NCBI GenBank assembly: GCA_049323615.1
Contig: JBMOPD010000035.1
Span: forward strand, 1-64,000
Source: JBMOPD01 sp049323615
GTDB lineage: Bacteria; Bacillota; Desulfotomaculia; Desulfotomaculales; Desulfocucumaceae
Length of the DNA stretch: 64,000 nt
Direction of reading: 5' to 3'
The position numbers were made by a program, and so were the translations under genes. Positions 1-8,513 of this stretch are shown piece after piece. The notes beneath the pieces are model-generated. The model had not been told where the DNA came from. It saw nothing but the letters and a program-made list of their open reading frames with translations, and searched no databases. Positions within the stretch are counted from its first letter, which is position 1. Each line of letters starts with the position of its first letter.

Positions 1-26
1 GGGCGGCGCCGCTGTTCCAGCGGCGG

Positions 27-59
27 GAATCCAGAATTCAGAATCCAGAATCCAGAATG
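27..59. repeat. short tandem CAGAATC-type repeat
   Basis: A run of near-identical 7-8 bp units (CCAGAATT, CAGAATCC, AGAATCC, AGAATG) lies in the noncoding DNA downstream of cbiC. A related string (TTCTGAATTCTG followed by TCTTCTGAC) occurs upstream of cbiD at about 7577-7600, so the corrin operon is bracketed by similar simple repeats. No function is evident. The rest of bases 1-151 shows no gene. Confidence 0.5.
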
Positions 60-151
60 CTTACAGCCTTTCCTAAAGCCCGGCTCCTTCTTTTGGGACG
101 TACAATATTTTAGAGGTTGCTATCGAAGAGGTATTTTATGGTGTTTGTATC

Positions 152-772
152 TCACGCCTGCAGCAGCAGGGCGTTGACAATCGACGCGGCTATCGTGCTT
201 CCACCCCTTGTACCGGGCATGGTAATATAATTAACTCCAGTCTCCACGAGCATTTCCTTGGACTCGGCGGCTCCCACAAAACCCACCGGAGTTCCCACCA
301 CCAGGGCAGGGCGGGCCTCTCCCCCCCTGATCATCCGGCACAGCTCAAACAGGGCCGTAGGGGCGTTTCCCACCGCTATGACGCCGTTTTCAACCATTGA
401 TGCGCCTTGTTTCATGGCCACCATGGCCCTGGTCAGTCCGCTCCGCCTTGCCTCGGCCACCACCTCCGGGTGGCTGATCAGGCAGTGGGCCTGTACACCG
501 AACCGGTTCATCCTTTCGGCAATTAGTCCGGCTTTAAGCATGTTCACGTCTGTCAGTATAATCCGTCCCGATCTGATGGCGGCAAGCCCTGCTTCCACCG
601 CCCCCGGAGATATCTTGACCAGTGAAATGCAGCCCAGATCCCCGGTTGTATGAATAACCCTTTTGATTATTTCCCTTTCCGGCGCCGGAAAGTTTTGCAG
701 TTCGGGCAGGCTGTTCTCAATGATGGCCATGCTTTTATTCTCAATTTCCCTGGGATCCTTGATTATTTCCAA
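152..772 (-). CDS. cbiC: cobalt-precorrin-8 methylmutase CbiC
   Basis: CbiC moves the C-11 methyl group of cobalt-precorrin-8 to C-12, giving cobyrinic acid. The 206-residue protein has the usual length and matches the CobH/CbiC family throughout: an N-terminal region around TTGDLG (about residues 42-47), the DVNM stretch near residue 75, the GNAPTAL motif near 137 and the glycine-rich VVGTPVGFVGA segment near 158. The start is a TTG, with an AAGGTGG Shine-Dalgarno inside the end of cbiX, whose stop lies 4 bp upstream. It is the last gene of the corrin operon visible here. A downstream partner such as cbiA could lie outside the window. Confidence 0.95.
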   Translation of the reverse strand: MEIIKDPREIENKSMAIIENSLPELQNFPAPEREIIKRVIHTTGDLGCISLVKISPGAVEAGLAAIRSGRIILTDVNMLKAGLIAERMNRFGVQAHCLISHPEVVAEARRSGLTRAMVAMKQGASMVENGVIAVGNAPTALFELCRMIRGGEARPALVVGTPVGFVGAAESKEMLVETGVNYITMPGTRGGSTIAASIVNALLLQA

Positions 773-776
773 TCCT

Positions 777-1142
777 TTAGACCACCTTCCCGATCCTTTC
801 CAGCAGTATTTCGGCCAGCTTCCTGTCGGCCCCTATGTTGCCGGTCATGTCAAACCGGACATGGGGGTATTTTTTTCTTTCTTCATCCAGGATTTCCGGA
901 ATGTCCTTTTTCATGTGCATACCCATGTAAAGAAAAAGGGGCGCCACTATTACCCTGTCCATTCCGGCTGAGACCGTCTGGGCCACCGCCGTTTGAAGGT
1001 CCGGCCGGTTGAACTGGAGGGATGCTCCGGTCACGAGATCAAAATTTCCGCCGGCCTTTACCTGCTCCACCAGTTCCTTTAGTGTCTTTTGGGCTTCCGG
1101 CAGCCGGCTGCCGTGACTGAGCAGAATAACCCCTGTCTTCAC
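777..1142 (-). CDS. cbiX: short-form sirohydrochlorin cobaltochelatase CbiX
   Basis: CbiX inserts Co2+ into sirohydrochlorin, the entry step of the anaerobic corrin pathway. At 121 residues it is the short, single-domain form (CbiX-S) that works as a homodimer, in contrast to two-domain chelatases of about 260-300 residues. The two metal-handling histidines expected of the family are visible: H10 in LLSHGSR and H75 in YMGMHMKKD. The start is GTG at 1142. The gene sits between cbiJ (40 bp upstream) and cbiC (4 bp downstream), so substrate entry and the last ring-modification step are encoded side by side. Confidence 0.92.
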   Translation of the reverse strand: MKTGVILLSHGSRLPEAQKTLKELVEQVKAGGNFDLVTGASLQFNRPDLQTAVAQTVSAGMDRVIVAPLFLYMGMHMKKDIPEILDEERKKYPHVRFDMTGNIGADRKLAEILLERIGKVV

Positions 1143-1182
1143 TTACATCATCCCGCCTTTCCCTAACCCTTAATCCCTTTTT

Positions 1183-1953
1183 TTAGTCAACTGTCTTCAG
1201 GTTTTCAAGGGCGATTTCCACCGCCTGCGCAGTTGAAGTGACCGCGCCTGGGGGCTCGGGGGGTCTTTTGACGATAATTACCGGTATTCCCAGCCTGGCG
1301 GCGGCCGATATCTTTTCACCCAATCCCCCGGCCCGGCCGCTTTCCTTGGTTACCAGCACATCGGCCCGGTAGTGCCTTAAGACGGCGACATTCATTTCCT
1401 CGCTGAAGGGCCCGTGCATGGCCACCACGTCCGCCGGGCTAAACCCCATATCTAGAAGATTCCTGATTGTTTCCGGGTCGGGGATAATCCTGATGACAAC
1501 CCTTTTTCCCGCCTGCCGGGCAAGGTCGTAAAATATCCGGGCCGTTTTGCTGCCGGTGGTGAGAAATATGCTGCAGCCCAGGCCGCAGGCCCGGCGGGCG
1601 GCGTCCCGGTAGCTTTCCGCCGTCTCCACCAGGGGGCTGTCCGGCATCTCTTCAAAGGGCCGGGCGAAGCGGATATACTTTACCCCGGTCAGTTCACAGG
1701 CCCGGGTGGCGTTTGCGCTGACCTCGGCGGCAAAGGGGTGCGACGCGTCTACCAGCACCTTCACCGATCTGGCAATAAGGAGGTCCGTCAACTCCTCGCG
1801 GTTCAGCCGTCCCTGCACCACCGGCACCCCGTCCCCGGCTGCCAGGTTCGACCCGTACCCGGTGGCGGTGCTGACCAGCACCAAAGCCCCCCTGGCCGCA
1901 AGTTCCCGGGCTATTTCCCTCCCCTCCGAGGTGCCCCCGATGACCAGGATCAT
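1183..1953 (-). CDS. cbiJ: cobalt-precorrin-6A reductase CbiJ
   Basis: CbiJ reduces the corrin macrocycle of cobalt-precorrin-6A with a nicotinamide nucleotide. The 256-residue protein begins with the Rossmann-like VIGGTSEGREIA motif typical of CbiJ/CobK and keeps the family motif DASHPFA (near residues 69-75) and the C-terminal VTKESG segment. Its ATG overlaps the cbiH stop by 4 bp (ATGA), which implies translational coupling. Length and motifs fit CbiJ fully. Confidence 0.93.
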   Translation of the reverse strand: MILVIGGTSEGREIARELAARGALVLVSTATGYGSNLAAGDGVPVVQGRLNREELTDLLIARSVKVLVDASHPFAAEVSANATRACELTGVKYIRFARPFEEMPDSPLVETAESYRDAARRACGLGCSIFLTTGSKTARIFYDLARQAGKRVVIRIIPDPETIRNLLDMGFSPADVVAMHGPFSEEMNVAVLRHYRADVLVTKESGRAGGLGEKISAAARLGIPVIIVKRPPEPPGAVTSTAQAVEIALENLKTVD

Positions 1954-2672
1954 AGGCTGTACCCCCTGGGTGTGACCATGTAACCGCCCAGCCTCCTGGT
2001 GTTGCTGCTGCCCACGATGATTGTCGACAGCATGTCAATTTTAAAGTCCAGCATATGATCGAGGTCGGTGATCACTATTTCCTCGTCCTCCCGGTCGGCG
2101 TTGCGCACTATGCCCACCGGTGTGAACCCGGCCTTGTGTTCTTTTAAAATCTCCCGGGCCCTCCTGATCTGATTGACCCGCCTGTGGCTGGCCGGGTTGT
2201 ACAGGACCAACACGAAATCTCCCATGGCCGCGGACTGCAGGCGTTTTTCGATAACCTCCCAGGGGGTGAGCAGGTCGCTCAGGCTGATTACGGCAAAGTC
2301 GTGCATCAGCGGCGCCCCCATTTTGGCGGCCGACGCCGTGGCGGAGGTTATGCCGGGGATGATCTCGACGTCTATTTTCCCCGTCAGCCCGTCCCTGTCC
2401 AGCATCTCCAGCACCAGCCCGGCCATTCCGTAGACACCGGGATCCCCGCTGGAAACCACGGCCACGTCCTGCCCGGCCAGCGCCCTCTCGATGGCCGCCG
2501 TACAGCGCTCGGTCTCCCGGGTCATGCCGGTGCTGATCACTTCCTTGTCCCCCACCAGGTCCCCCAGTATCCCTATGTATGTCCTGTATCCCGCCACCAC
2601 CCGGGCTTCCCGTAACGCCTTCAGGGCCCGGGGGCTGATCAGGTCCGCCGACCCGGGTCCGATTCCCACCAC
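1950..2672 (-). CDS. cbiH: cobalt-precorrin-3 C17-methyltransferase CbiH
   Basis: CbiH methylates C-17 and drives ring contraction of cobalt-precorrin-3 using SAM. The open frame extends upstream to 2954, but homology begins only at VVGIGPGSADLISPRA, so I place the start at GTG 2672, preceded by GAGGAAGG with 6-nt spacing. This gives 240 residues, normal for the family. The SAM-binding VVSSGDPGVYGMAG motif, the PGITSATASAA segment and the LYNPAS motif are visible. It overlaps cbiG by 34 bp and cbiJ by 4 bp. Confidence 0.92.
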   Translation of the reverse strand: MVGIGPGSADLISPRALKALREARVVAGYRTYIGILGDLVGDKEVISTGMTRETERCTAAIERALAGQDVAVVSSGDPGVYGMAGLVLEMLDRDGLTGKIDVEIIPGITSATASAAKMGAPLMHDFAVISLSDLLTPWEVIEKRLQSAAMGDFVLVLYNPASHRRVNQIRRAREILKEHKAGFTPVGIVRNADREDEEIVITDLDHMLDFKIDMLSTIIVGSSNTRRLGGYMVTPRGYSL

Positions 2673-3730
2673 CCGGAGCCTTCCTCGGCCAGCGCCAGGG
2701 TTATCCCGGCGCACTTTCTCTTGGGGGCCAGCATCCTTCCCTGCCGGCACGCCAGCATCGCCGCCGGTTCGCATACTCCACCCACTCCCATCCTGTGCAT
2801 GACATAATCCGACTTGGAAAGTCCGTACCTTTCTATGGCCCCGTTGATTTCCGGGGCGCCGAATCCGATCAGGGGAACCCCCAGTTCCCCTGAGGCCCTG
2901 ACCAGCCCCTCCTCCGACGCCCTGGCCTCTATGGTGGCCAGGGCCCTCAGGCACAGCAGGCTGCGCCTGGCCATGGCAAAAGTCCTTTTTATTTCAACCA
3001 GGATATCCGCGCTGTCAACACCCCGCTTACAGCCCACCCCCACCACCAGGTTGCGGGGCCTCAGCAGGATGTCCTTTTTGCCGGCTGCAAACGGGTCCTG
3101 CCCGGTTACCATCACCCTCCAGCCGTCCTCACCCTCCCCCAGTTCTTTCCACGGCCTGACTGACAGTGATTCCGCCTGCGGCAGGGGAAGGTCGTACATG
3201 GTGTAAAGCTTTACCCTCTCCCCCCGGGCCAGGGCGGCATTAAATTTTTTTATGGCGTCCGGTGGTTCCGGAATCAATTGCAAGTCCCTGGCCAGTACAT
3301 CCACCGCCGGAACACCGTTGACATCGGTGGCTGTGGTGATCACTGCCGTGGACCCAAGGCCGCGGGCTATCAGCCGGGCCAGGTCATTGGCCCCGCCCAG
3401 GTGCCCGCTGAGGGCACTGATGACAAAACTGCCCCCCTCGTCCAGCACAACCACCGCCGGGTCGGTTCTCTTGTCCCTGACATGGGGGGCCAGGGTGCGG
3501 ATGACGATTCCCAGGGCCATGATCATCACCAGGCCCCGGTATTGATAAAAGAGTTCCCCCACCGCCCGGCCCGGGGGTTCCTCCAGGGGGACCGCGCCGT
3601 CAATATCCCGGGCCAGGTCCGGCATCGTGTACAGCTCCACCTCATACCCGCCGGCGGCCCGGAGGACTTTGGAAACCTTCAGCCCCAGTCCGGTTCCCCG
3701 CCCGGTGAGGGCGACAACGGCCACCTTCAT
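2639..3730 (-). CDS. cbiG: cobalt-precorrin-5A hydrolase CbiG
   Basis: CbiG opens the delta-lactone of cobalt-precorrin-5A and releases acetaldehyde (C-2 plus methyl), the step specific to the anaerobic route. The 363-residue protein shows the N-terminal CbiG domain (MALGIVIRTLAP, then SALSGHLGGANDLAR near residues 105-120) and the C-terminal domain with VVGVGCKRG, FGAPEINGAIERYGLSKSD-type sequence and GVGGVCEPAA. Its ATG overlaps the cbiF stop by 4 bp behind a GAGGAGAAAGGA ribosome-binding site. Confidence 0.94.
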   Translation of the reverse strand: MKVAVVALTGRGTGLGLKVSKVLRAAGGYEVELYTMPDLARDIDGAVPLEEPPGRAVGELFYQYRGLVMIMALGIVIRTLAPHVRDKRTDPAVVVLDEGGSFVISALSGHLGGANDLARLIARGLGSTAVITTATDVNGVPAVDVLARDLQLIPEPPDAIKKFNAALARGERVKLYTMYDLPLPQAESLSVRPWKELGEGEDGWRVMVTGQDPFAAGKKDILLRPRNLVVGVGCKRGVDSADILVEIKRTFAMARRSLLCLRALATIEARASEEGLVRASGELGVPLIGFGAPEINGAIERYGLSKSDYVMHRMGVGGVCEPAAMLACRQGRMLAPKRKCAGITLALAEEGSGWWESDPGRRT

Positions 3731-4482
3731 TCCTTTCTCCTCCGGTATCCGTGGGAAAAGTTCCCGTCATAGAGCCGGGACCGCTGGTAATGGCCGCCGA
3801 AGACGTCCCCTACCAGAATGATGGCCTGGCGGGTTATCCCGGCCTCTTTTACCAGTTTACCGATGTTTTTGATGGTCCCGCTGATCACCCTCTGGTCCGG
3901 CCAGGAAGCCCTTTCCACCACGACCACCTTTGTGCCCGGGTCGTATCCCCCTTCCAGCAATTGGGACACCACCCGGTCCATCTGGTTTACGCTTAAAAAT
4001 ATGCCCATGGTGCACCTGTGCCTGGCCAGGTCCGCCAGCCTCTCCCCCCCGGGCACCGGCGTCCTGCCTTCCAGCCTGGTCATAATCACCGTCTGGGTTA
4101 CGCCGGGGAGGGTCAGCTCGTGCGGTACGGCCGCCGCCGCGGCGAACAGAGAGCTGACGCCGGGGATTACCGCAAAGGGTATGCCTTTTTCGGCCAGGGC
4201 GTCCATCTGCTCCTGGATGGCCCCGTAGATGGAAGGGTCCCCGGTGTGCACCCGGGCCACCTTTTTACCCTCCCGCCAGGCCCGGCCCATTACCTCCAGC
4301 ACCTCTTCCAGGTTCATGCCGGAGCTGTCGTAAATCTCGGCCCCGGGCCTGCAGCCGTCAAGTACGGCGGGATTCACCAGGGATCCCGCGTAAATGATCA
4401 CGTCGGCCCCGGCAATGAGCCTGGCCCCTTTCACCGTGATCAGTTCGGGATCTCCGGGGCCTGCCCCGATAAAATAGATCAT
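3727..4482 (-). CDS. cbiF: cobalt-precorrin-4 C11-methyltransferase CbiF
   Basis: CbiF is the SAM-dependent C-11 methyltransferase of the anaerobic corrin pathway. The 251-residue protein carries the family signature IYFIGAGPGDPELIT at its N-terminus, the VHTGDPSIYGA motif near residues 78-88, the PGVSSLFAAAA segment and the IFLSV motif. It shares 4-bp ATGA overlaps with cbiL upstream and cbiG downstream. Confidence 0.95.
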   Translation of the reverse strand: MIYFIGAGPGDPELITVKGARLIAGADVIIYAGSLVNPAVLDGCRPGAEIYDSSGMNLEEVLEVMGRAWREGKKVARVHTGDPSIYGAIQEQMDALAEKGIPFAVIPGVSSLFAAAAAVPHELTLPGVTQTVIMTRLEGRTPVPGGERLADLARHRCTMGIFLSVNQMDRVVSQLLEGGYDPGTKVVVVERASWPDQRVISGTIKNIGKLVKEAGITRQAIILVGDVFGGHYQRSRLYDGNFSHGYRRRKE

Positions 4483-5237
4483 TCCCGCCGCCCCCCCGCC
4501 TGCCCGGGATATTCCCCGGCAAATCCCCTTTTCTTTATAATCATAAGGGACATGTAGTCCAGGTTCCTTTCATCCAGCCCTTCCAGGTCAGCGGTGACAA
4601 ACTGGTCGCTATACCCGCAGCGGCTGAAGTATACCGCCCTGCCCTGCATCCCCAGCCGCTTCAGTAATTCCGCCACCTCTTTAACCTTCCTGTTCACCTT
4701 CATCAGCACTACATTGTCAAAGCGGTCCACAATGCCCTCCAGGTCGCTTACGCCGTACGCCGCCGGCAGTACCGCCAGGGTTTCATCCCCTTCGGCCAGG
4801 GGCGCCCCCAGCAGGGATGAGCATGCCGACATGGCGGTAACACCGGGCACGGTTTCGGTTTCCAGGTCCGGGTGGCGGGACCGCAGGTGCCGCAGGAGGT
4901 ACCCGTATGTGCTGTAAAACATCGGGTCGCCTATGGTGACGAAGGCCACCCGGTTTCCCCGGCGCACCTTGCCGGCCACCGCCTCCCCGGCCGCGGCCCA
5001 GCTTTCCTCCAGCACCGTCCTGTTCCGGGACATGGGGAAGGAAAGTTCCAGGAGATCATACTCCTTGCCGGCAAGCCCCCTGACCACCTGCAGGGCCAGG
5101 CTGTCCCTGTCCGATGAGGACCTGGGCACACACAGCATGTCCACTTCCTGAAGAATACGGTAGGCCTTCAGGGTAATCAGATCCGGATCTCCGGGGCCAA
5201 CCCCCAGGCCGTAAAATTTACCTGCCAACCACGTCAC
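4479..5237 (-). CDS. cbiL: cobalt-factor II C20-methyltransferase CbiL
   Basis: CbiL adds the C-20 methyl group to cobalt-factor II / cobalt-precorrin-2 with SAM. The 252-residue protein has the N-terminal FYGLGVGPGDPDLITLKA signature, the VTIGDPMFYSTYGYLL motif near residue 100 and PGVTAMSACSSLLG near residue 130, all typical of CbiL/CobI. The start used is GTG 5237, which overlaps cbiT by 20 bp. A TTG at 5228 is an alternative start. Confidence 0.94.
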   Translation of the reverse strand: MTWLAGKFYGLGVGPGDPDLITLKAYRILQEVDMLCVPRSSSDRDSLALQVVRGLAGKEYDLLELSFPMSRNRTVLEESWAAAGEAVAGKVRRGNRVAFVTIGDPMFYSTYGYLLRHLRSRHPDLETETVPGVTAMSACSSLLGAPLAEGDETLAVLPAAYGVSDLEGIVDRFDNVVLMKVNRKVKEVAELLKRLGMQGRAVYFSRCGYSDQFVTADLEGLDERNLDYMSLMIIKKRGFAGEYPGQAGGRRE

Positions 5238-5823
5238 CCCATCCCCACGCCGTAATTATAAAAACCGGGTTGAAGCCCTTCAGCAGGCGGCTTGAACCCA
5301 CTTTCTCCGACTTGCTGACCGAAACCTGGATTACCTCGGTTGGAATACGGTCCCCCAGGAAATCCAGGGCGGCGGAAAAGGTTTCCAGGGTGACCGCGTT
5401 GATCACCAGCCTGCCCCCCGGCAGAATTTTTCTTTCCACCTCTTCCAGTATGGCCTTCAGCAGCCCCCCGGAACCCCCGACAATGACCCGGTGCGGCCGG
5501 GGCAGCTGTTCCAGGGCGCCGGGGGCCTCGCCCGCCACCGGCACAACATTGTCCAGCCCGAACCTGGCGCAGTTTTCACTGGTCAGCCGGATCCCCCCGG
5601 GGGACCTTTCCACCGCGTAAACCGCCCCCCCCGGCGACATCCTGGCCGCCTCAACCGTTATGGAGCCGGTCCCGCTGCCCACGTCCCAGACCACCATGCC
5701 CGGGCCCAGGCGCGCCTTGGCCAGGGTGATTACCCGTATCTCCTCCCTGGTCATGGGCACTTTGCCCCGGCTGAAAAGTTCATCGGGTATGCCCGGCCCG
5801 CCGTACCGCCGGATATCATCCAT
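5218..5823 (-). CDS. cbiT: cobalt-precorrin-6B C15-methyltransferase (decarboxylating) CbiT
   Basis: CbiT methylates C-15 and decarboxylates the C-12 acetate side chain. The 201-residue protein shows the CbiT N-terminus GIPDELFSRGKVPMTREEIR, a Rossmann methyltransferase motif I (VWDVGSGTGSITVEAA) near residue 46, and IVGGSGG later. I start at ATG 5823, inside the 3' end of cbiE (8-bp overlap). A TTG two codons upstream (5829) is possible. CbiT and CbiE are separate proteins here, unlike the fused CobL of aerobic bacteria. Confidence 0.93.
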   Translation of the reverse strand: MDDIRRYGGPGIPDELFSRGKVPMTREEIRVITLAKARLGPGMVVWDVGSGTGSITVEAARMSPGGAVYAVERSPGGIRLTSENCARFGLDNVVPVAGEAPGALEQLPRPHRVIVGGSGGLLKAILEEVERKILPGGRLVINAVTLETFSAALDFLGDRIPTEVIQVSVSKSEKVGSSRLLKGFNPVFIITAWGWGDVVGR

Positions 5824-6439
5824 TGACAATCACCATCACACAGTTGTGCCTTCCCCTGTATTCTGCCGGGTAAACATCCCCCGGTTTCAGCTTCACTATG
5901 GCCTCTCCGGGGAGGCTTAAGTCAAAGCAGAGATAAAAAGTTTTTTTGTCTTTCCCCCGGCTTATAATGTCAAAGATTTTTCCGGGCGGGTTGTCGGTGC
6001 CGGTCATTACGGCCACCTTCTCCCCACCGGCGGCCAGTTCTTTAATCTTTTCCGCGGGCCTGCCGTGGGCGCTCAGGATCACAGCGTCCTCCCACGGCAT
6101 GGACAGCCTGGCAAAGGCCAGCTGCACCGAGCTTATACCCGGGATTACCTCTATATCCCCCGGTGCAAAGTGTTTGAGCAGAAACCTGAGGACCCCGTAC
6201 ATTCCGGGGTCGCCGCTGGCCAGCACGGCCACCCCGCTTTCCCTCCTGTCCCTGATCAACGCAATCATTTCTTCCAGATTGTTGGCCAGCACAAACCTTT
6301 CCTGGCCCCGGCCGGCAAAACTGTCCAGGTGCCGCCGGCCGCCGATCAGCAAACTTGCTTCCCGCAGTGCGGAGGCCGCCGCGGGAGCAATATATGCAGG
6401 GCTGCCCGGCCCCACCCCGATCACCTTAATTTTCCGCAT
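5816..6439 (-). CDS. cbiE: cobalt-precorrin-7 C5-methyltransferase CbiE
   Basis: CbiE is the SAM-dependent C-5 methyltransferase that acts with CbiT. The 207-residue protein opens with KVIGVGPGSPAYIAPAA and keeps LIGGRRHLDSF, the VLASGDPGMYG motif near residue 75 and IPGISSVQLAFARL. The ATG overlaps the end of cbiD by 19 bp. Confidence 0.94.
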   Translation of the reverse strand: MRKIKVIGVGPGSPAYIAPAAASALREASLLIGGRRHLDSFAGRGQERFVLANNLEEMIALIRDRRESGVAVLASGDPGMYGVLRFLLKHFAPGDIEVIPGISSVQLAFARLSMPWEDAVILSAHGRPAEKIKELAAGGEKVAVMTGTDNPPGKIFDIISRGKDKKTFYLCFDLSLPGEAIVKLKPGDVYPAEYRGRHNCVMVIVNG

Positions 6440-7551
6440 CCCATAAGCCTCCCCAGTTCTCCGGCCGTCTCGTCCATGCCCAGTATGCGGCCGTCCCGGG
6501 CTGTTAATACCGTGCCCACCCTGAGTTTGCCCCAGACGTGTTCCTGCGCCCTGCGGCTGGCCCTGGCGGCAATATGGTCGAAGACTCCGTCCAGGCCTGA
6601 CTCTTCAATCAGCCTGACGGCGCCCTCCAGGGTGTTAATATTCAATATGCCGGCAATTAATTCCTTTTTTGGCCGGTGTAAAGCCGTATAGGCGGCCAGT
6701 ACCTCCCTGCGCCCGTCGGCCACCCGGCTGTGGGTGTGGAATATCCCCCCGGCCACCTTGACTATTTTGCCTATGTGGCCCCACAGGATCACCGATTCCA
6801 TCAGGTTTTCAGCGCATTTTTCCAGCATGAAGCCCACGTAATTGCTCATCTCGATGACGGCATCGGCCGGAAATCCGTAAACTTCCACGGCCTGCCGCCA
6901 GCCTGCGCCGCCCGGGGTGAGCACCACCCGCCTGTGACCCAGTGCGGCCGCCTTTTTGATGAAGGGGACCAGGGAATCCTTAAGGGCCTCTTCAGACATG
7001 GGGCGCACTATACCGGTGGTCCCCAGTATGGATATACCCCCCTCTATGCCCAGCCGCGCGTTCAGGGTCCGCCCGGCCGCCTCCAGGCCCCCCGGCACGC
7101 TGATGGTAATATCCGCCCCAGTCCCTGCGGGAAGAACCGTGGCCACGGCCTCCCTGATCATCCAGGCCGGCACCGGGTTGATGGCCGGCTCCCCCACCGG
7201 CGCCGGCAGCCCCGGCATGGTGACGGTGCCCACCCCAATCCCGCCCTTTATGCTTATTCCGCCGGCGGCGGGCACTATCTCGGCGATTATATCCAGCCCG
7301 CTGGTGACATCGGGGTCGTCCCCGCCGTCCTTGACCACCACCGCCCTGGCGCCGCCGTCTGTATATTCCGCCGTTTTTACCGGAACCTTTATGAAATCGC
7401 CCCGGGGGTTGACCACCGTCACCTGGTCATGGTTTTCGCCACGGAAGTATAGCAGAGCCGCCGCTTTGGCCGCAGCCGCCGCCGACGCCCCCGTGGTCAC
7501 CCCGCAGCGCAATTCTTTTTCCCCTTTTCTCCCGGACCAATCCTTTTTCAC
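6421..7551 (-). CDS. cbiD: cobalt-precorrin-5B C1-methyltransferase CbiD
   Basis: CbiD methylates C-1 of cobalt-precorrin-5B, a step unique to the anaerobic pathway. The 376-residue protein shows the family hallmarks LRCGVTTGASAAAAAKAA near residues 14-31, GGDDPDVTSG near 78, the GVGTVTMPGL segment, GTTGIVRPMSE and GGIFHTHSRVADGR. It starts at GTG 7551 behind GGGCGGGG. As the first gene it probably marks the 5' end of the corrin operon. The 94-bp gap to dnaD shows no cobalamin riboswitch that I can recognise. Confidence 0.95.
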   Translation of the reverse strand: MKKDWSGRKGEKELRCGVTTGASAAAAAKAAALLYFRGENHDQVTVVNPRGDFIKVPVKTAEYTDGGARAVVVKDGGDDPDVTSGLDIIAEIVPAAGGISIKGGIGVGTVTMPGLPAPVGEPAINPVPAWMIREAVATVLPAGTGADITISVPGGLEAAGRTLNARLGIEGGISILGTTGIVRPMSEEALKDSLVPFIKKAAALGHRRVVLTPGGAGWRQAVEVYGFPADAVIEMSNYVGFMLEKCAENLMESVILWGHIGKIVKVAGGIFHTHSRVADGRREVLAAYTALHRPKKELIAGILNINTLEGAVRLIEESGLDGVFDHIAARASRRAQEHVWGKLRVGTVLTARDGRILGMDETAGELGRLMGCGKLR

Positions 7552-7626
7552 CGGGAAATCCCCGCCCTCAATTTTTTAACTTCTGAATTCTGTCTTCTGA
7601 CCCAAAATTCCTGCCATAAAGCAGAA

Positions 7627-7644
7627 AGCCGGTTTATACCGGCT
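7627..7644 (-). terminator. 7-bp hairpin after the DnaD gene
   Basis: A perfect stem AGCCGGT / ACCGGCT with a 4-nt loop begins 1 bp after the dnaD stop codon. On the minus strand it is followed by the moderately T-rich TTCTGCTTTATGG. It probably acts as a weak intrinsic terminator separating dnaD from the corrin operon, but the U tract is short and read-through is plausible. Confidence 0.5.
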
Positions 7645-7645
7645 G

Positions 7646-8464
7646 TCATGTCAGGTACAGCTTTTTAATCAAATCCTTGCGCTTATCGGCATCCCCGCCT
7701 CCTCCATCGTCAGGCCTGCCCCTATCCCTTCTGCGTATGTCCCGGGCAGGCCGCTTAACCTGAAACTGCCTGTCATACTCCTCAATGGAGGCCAATGAAT
7801 TGAGGTTGTTTTTCTTCCACTCCAGCAGGATGGTGTCTATGTATCTGAAATTTCTTTTACCAATCAGTACCGCCCTTCTCAGCGCCTCCAGAACCAGTTC
7901 CGGACCGGTATGTTCCACCCATTGGGTTATTTTCTCCGTTTCTATGGGTGAGAGCGGCCGTCCGAACTCCTTTTCAAAGCTGGAGTAGCAGGAAGCCAGT
8001 TTTTCCCTTTTATAACCCCGCTGCACCTGCCCGTCCAGTTTCGCGCCGGCCTTTTCAATCTCCTTGGCCCTGACAAAGGCCCAGTAGTCCGACAGCTTTT
8101 CAAAAAGCGGTTCGAAGTCATAGCCGGTCAGCACATCGTCCCTGGACTCTTCATAGTACAGCGTTTCAGATATTATCTTTTTCTCGATCAGTGACCTGAT
8201 GTCCCCTTCAATCTCTTCGGGGGTGGCCGACATGTATTCCGCCATGATTTCAGGGGTCGGGTGCAGGTCCTTTTCCTCGGTGCGGAGCCTGAACATCTGG
8301 ATCAGGGTCATCATCTCGGAGTCGGTAATGTACATATACTTGTAAAACCTTAGCAGCAAATTGGGTACGTTGGTGGCTCCGGACAGCCAGAGATCGGAAC
8401 CGAAAGCGGCGGGTATATTCCCCTGCCTGTACTTTTTTACAGTGTTTCTTGTCTTTATATACAT
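7646..8464 (-). CDS. DnaD-domain replication protein
   Basis: DnaD-type proteins of Firmicutes help load the replicative helicase and remodel DNA at origins. The frame continues upstream to 8698, but the conserved part starts at ATG 8464 (MYIKTRN), giving 272 residues. It has an N-terminal winged-helix-like region (about residues 10-110, with PTPEIMAEYMSATPEEIEGDIRSL) and a C-terminal DnaB2/DnaD domain with FEKEFGRPLSPIE and RYIDTILLEWKKN-type sequence (about 150-235). The tail is Arg/Asp/Gly-rich. The GGGGG ribosome-binding sequence lies in one arm of an inverted repeat (see 8472-8513). It could be a phage-derived homologue, but nothing phage-like surrounds it. Confidence 0.8.
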   Translation of the reverse strand: MYIKTRNTVKKYRQGNIPAAFGSDLWLSGATNVPNLLLRFYKYMYITDSEMMTLIQMFRLRTEEKDLHPTPEIMAEYMSATPEEIEGDIRSLIEKKIISETLYYEESRDDVLTGYDFEPLFEKLSDYWAFVRAKEIEKAGAKLDGQVQRGYKREKLASCYSSFEKEFGRPLSPIETEKITQWVEHTGPELVLEALRRAVLIGKRNFRYIDTILLEWKKNNLNSLASIEEYDRQFQVKRPARDIRRRDRGRPDDGGGGDADKRKDLIKKLYLT

Positions 8465-8471
8465 GCCATAA

Positions 8472-8513
8472 CCCCCGCCGAAGTGTACTTTAATTTTATG
8501 GTAACGGTGGGGG
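8472..8513 (-). promoter_or_regulatory. inverted repeat that overlaps the dnaD ribosome-binding site
   Basis: On the minus strand CCCCCACCG (8513-8505) and CGGCGGGGG (8480-8472) can pair with one mismatch across a 24-nt AT-rich loop. The second arm contains the G-rich Shine-Dalgarno of the DnaD gene, 7 nt before its ATG. Pairing would mask the ribosome-binding site, so translational control is possible. This is inferred from sequence alone. Confidence 0.35.

Noticed and set aside
7552..7645. Cobalamin riboswitch before cbiD
   Set aside because: The segment is too short and shows no B12-box-like sequence or the expected multi-stem layout.
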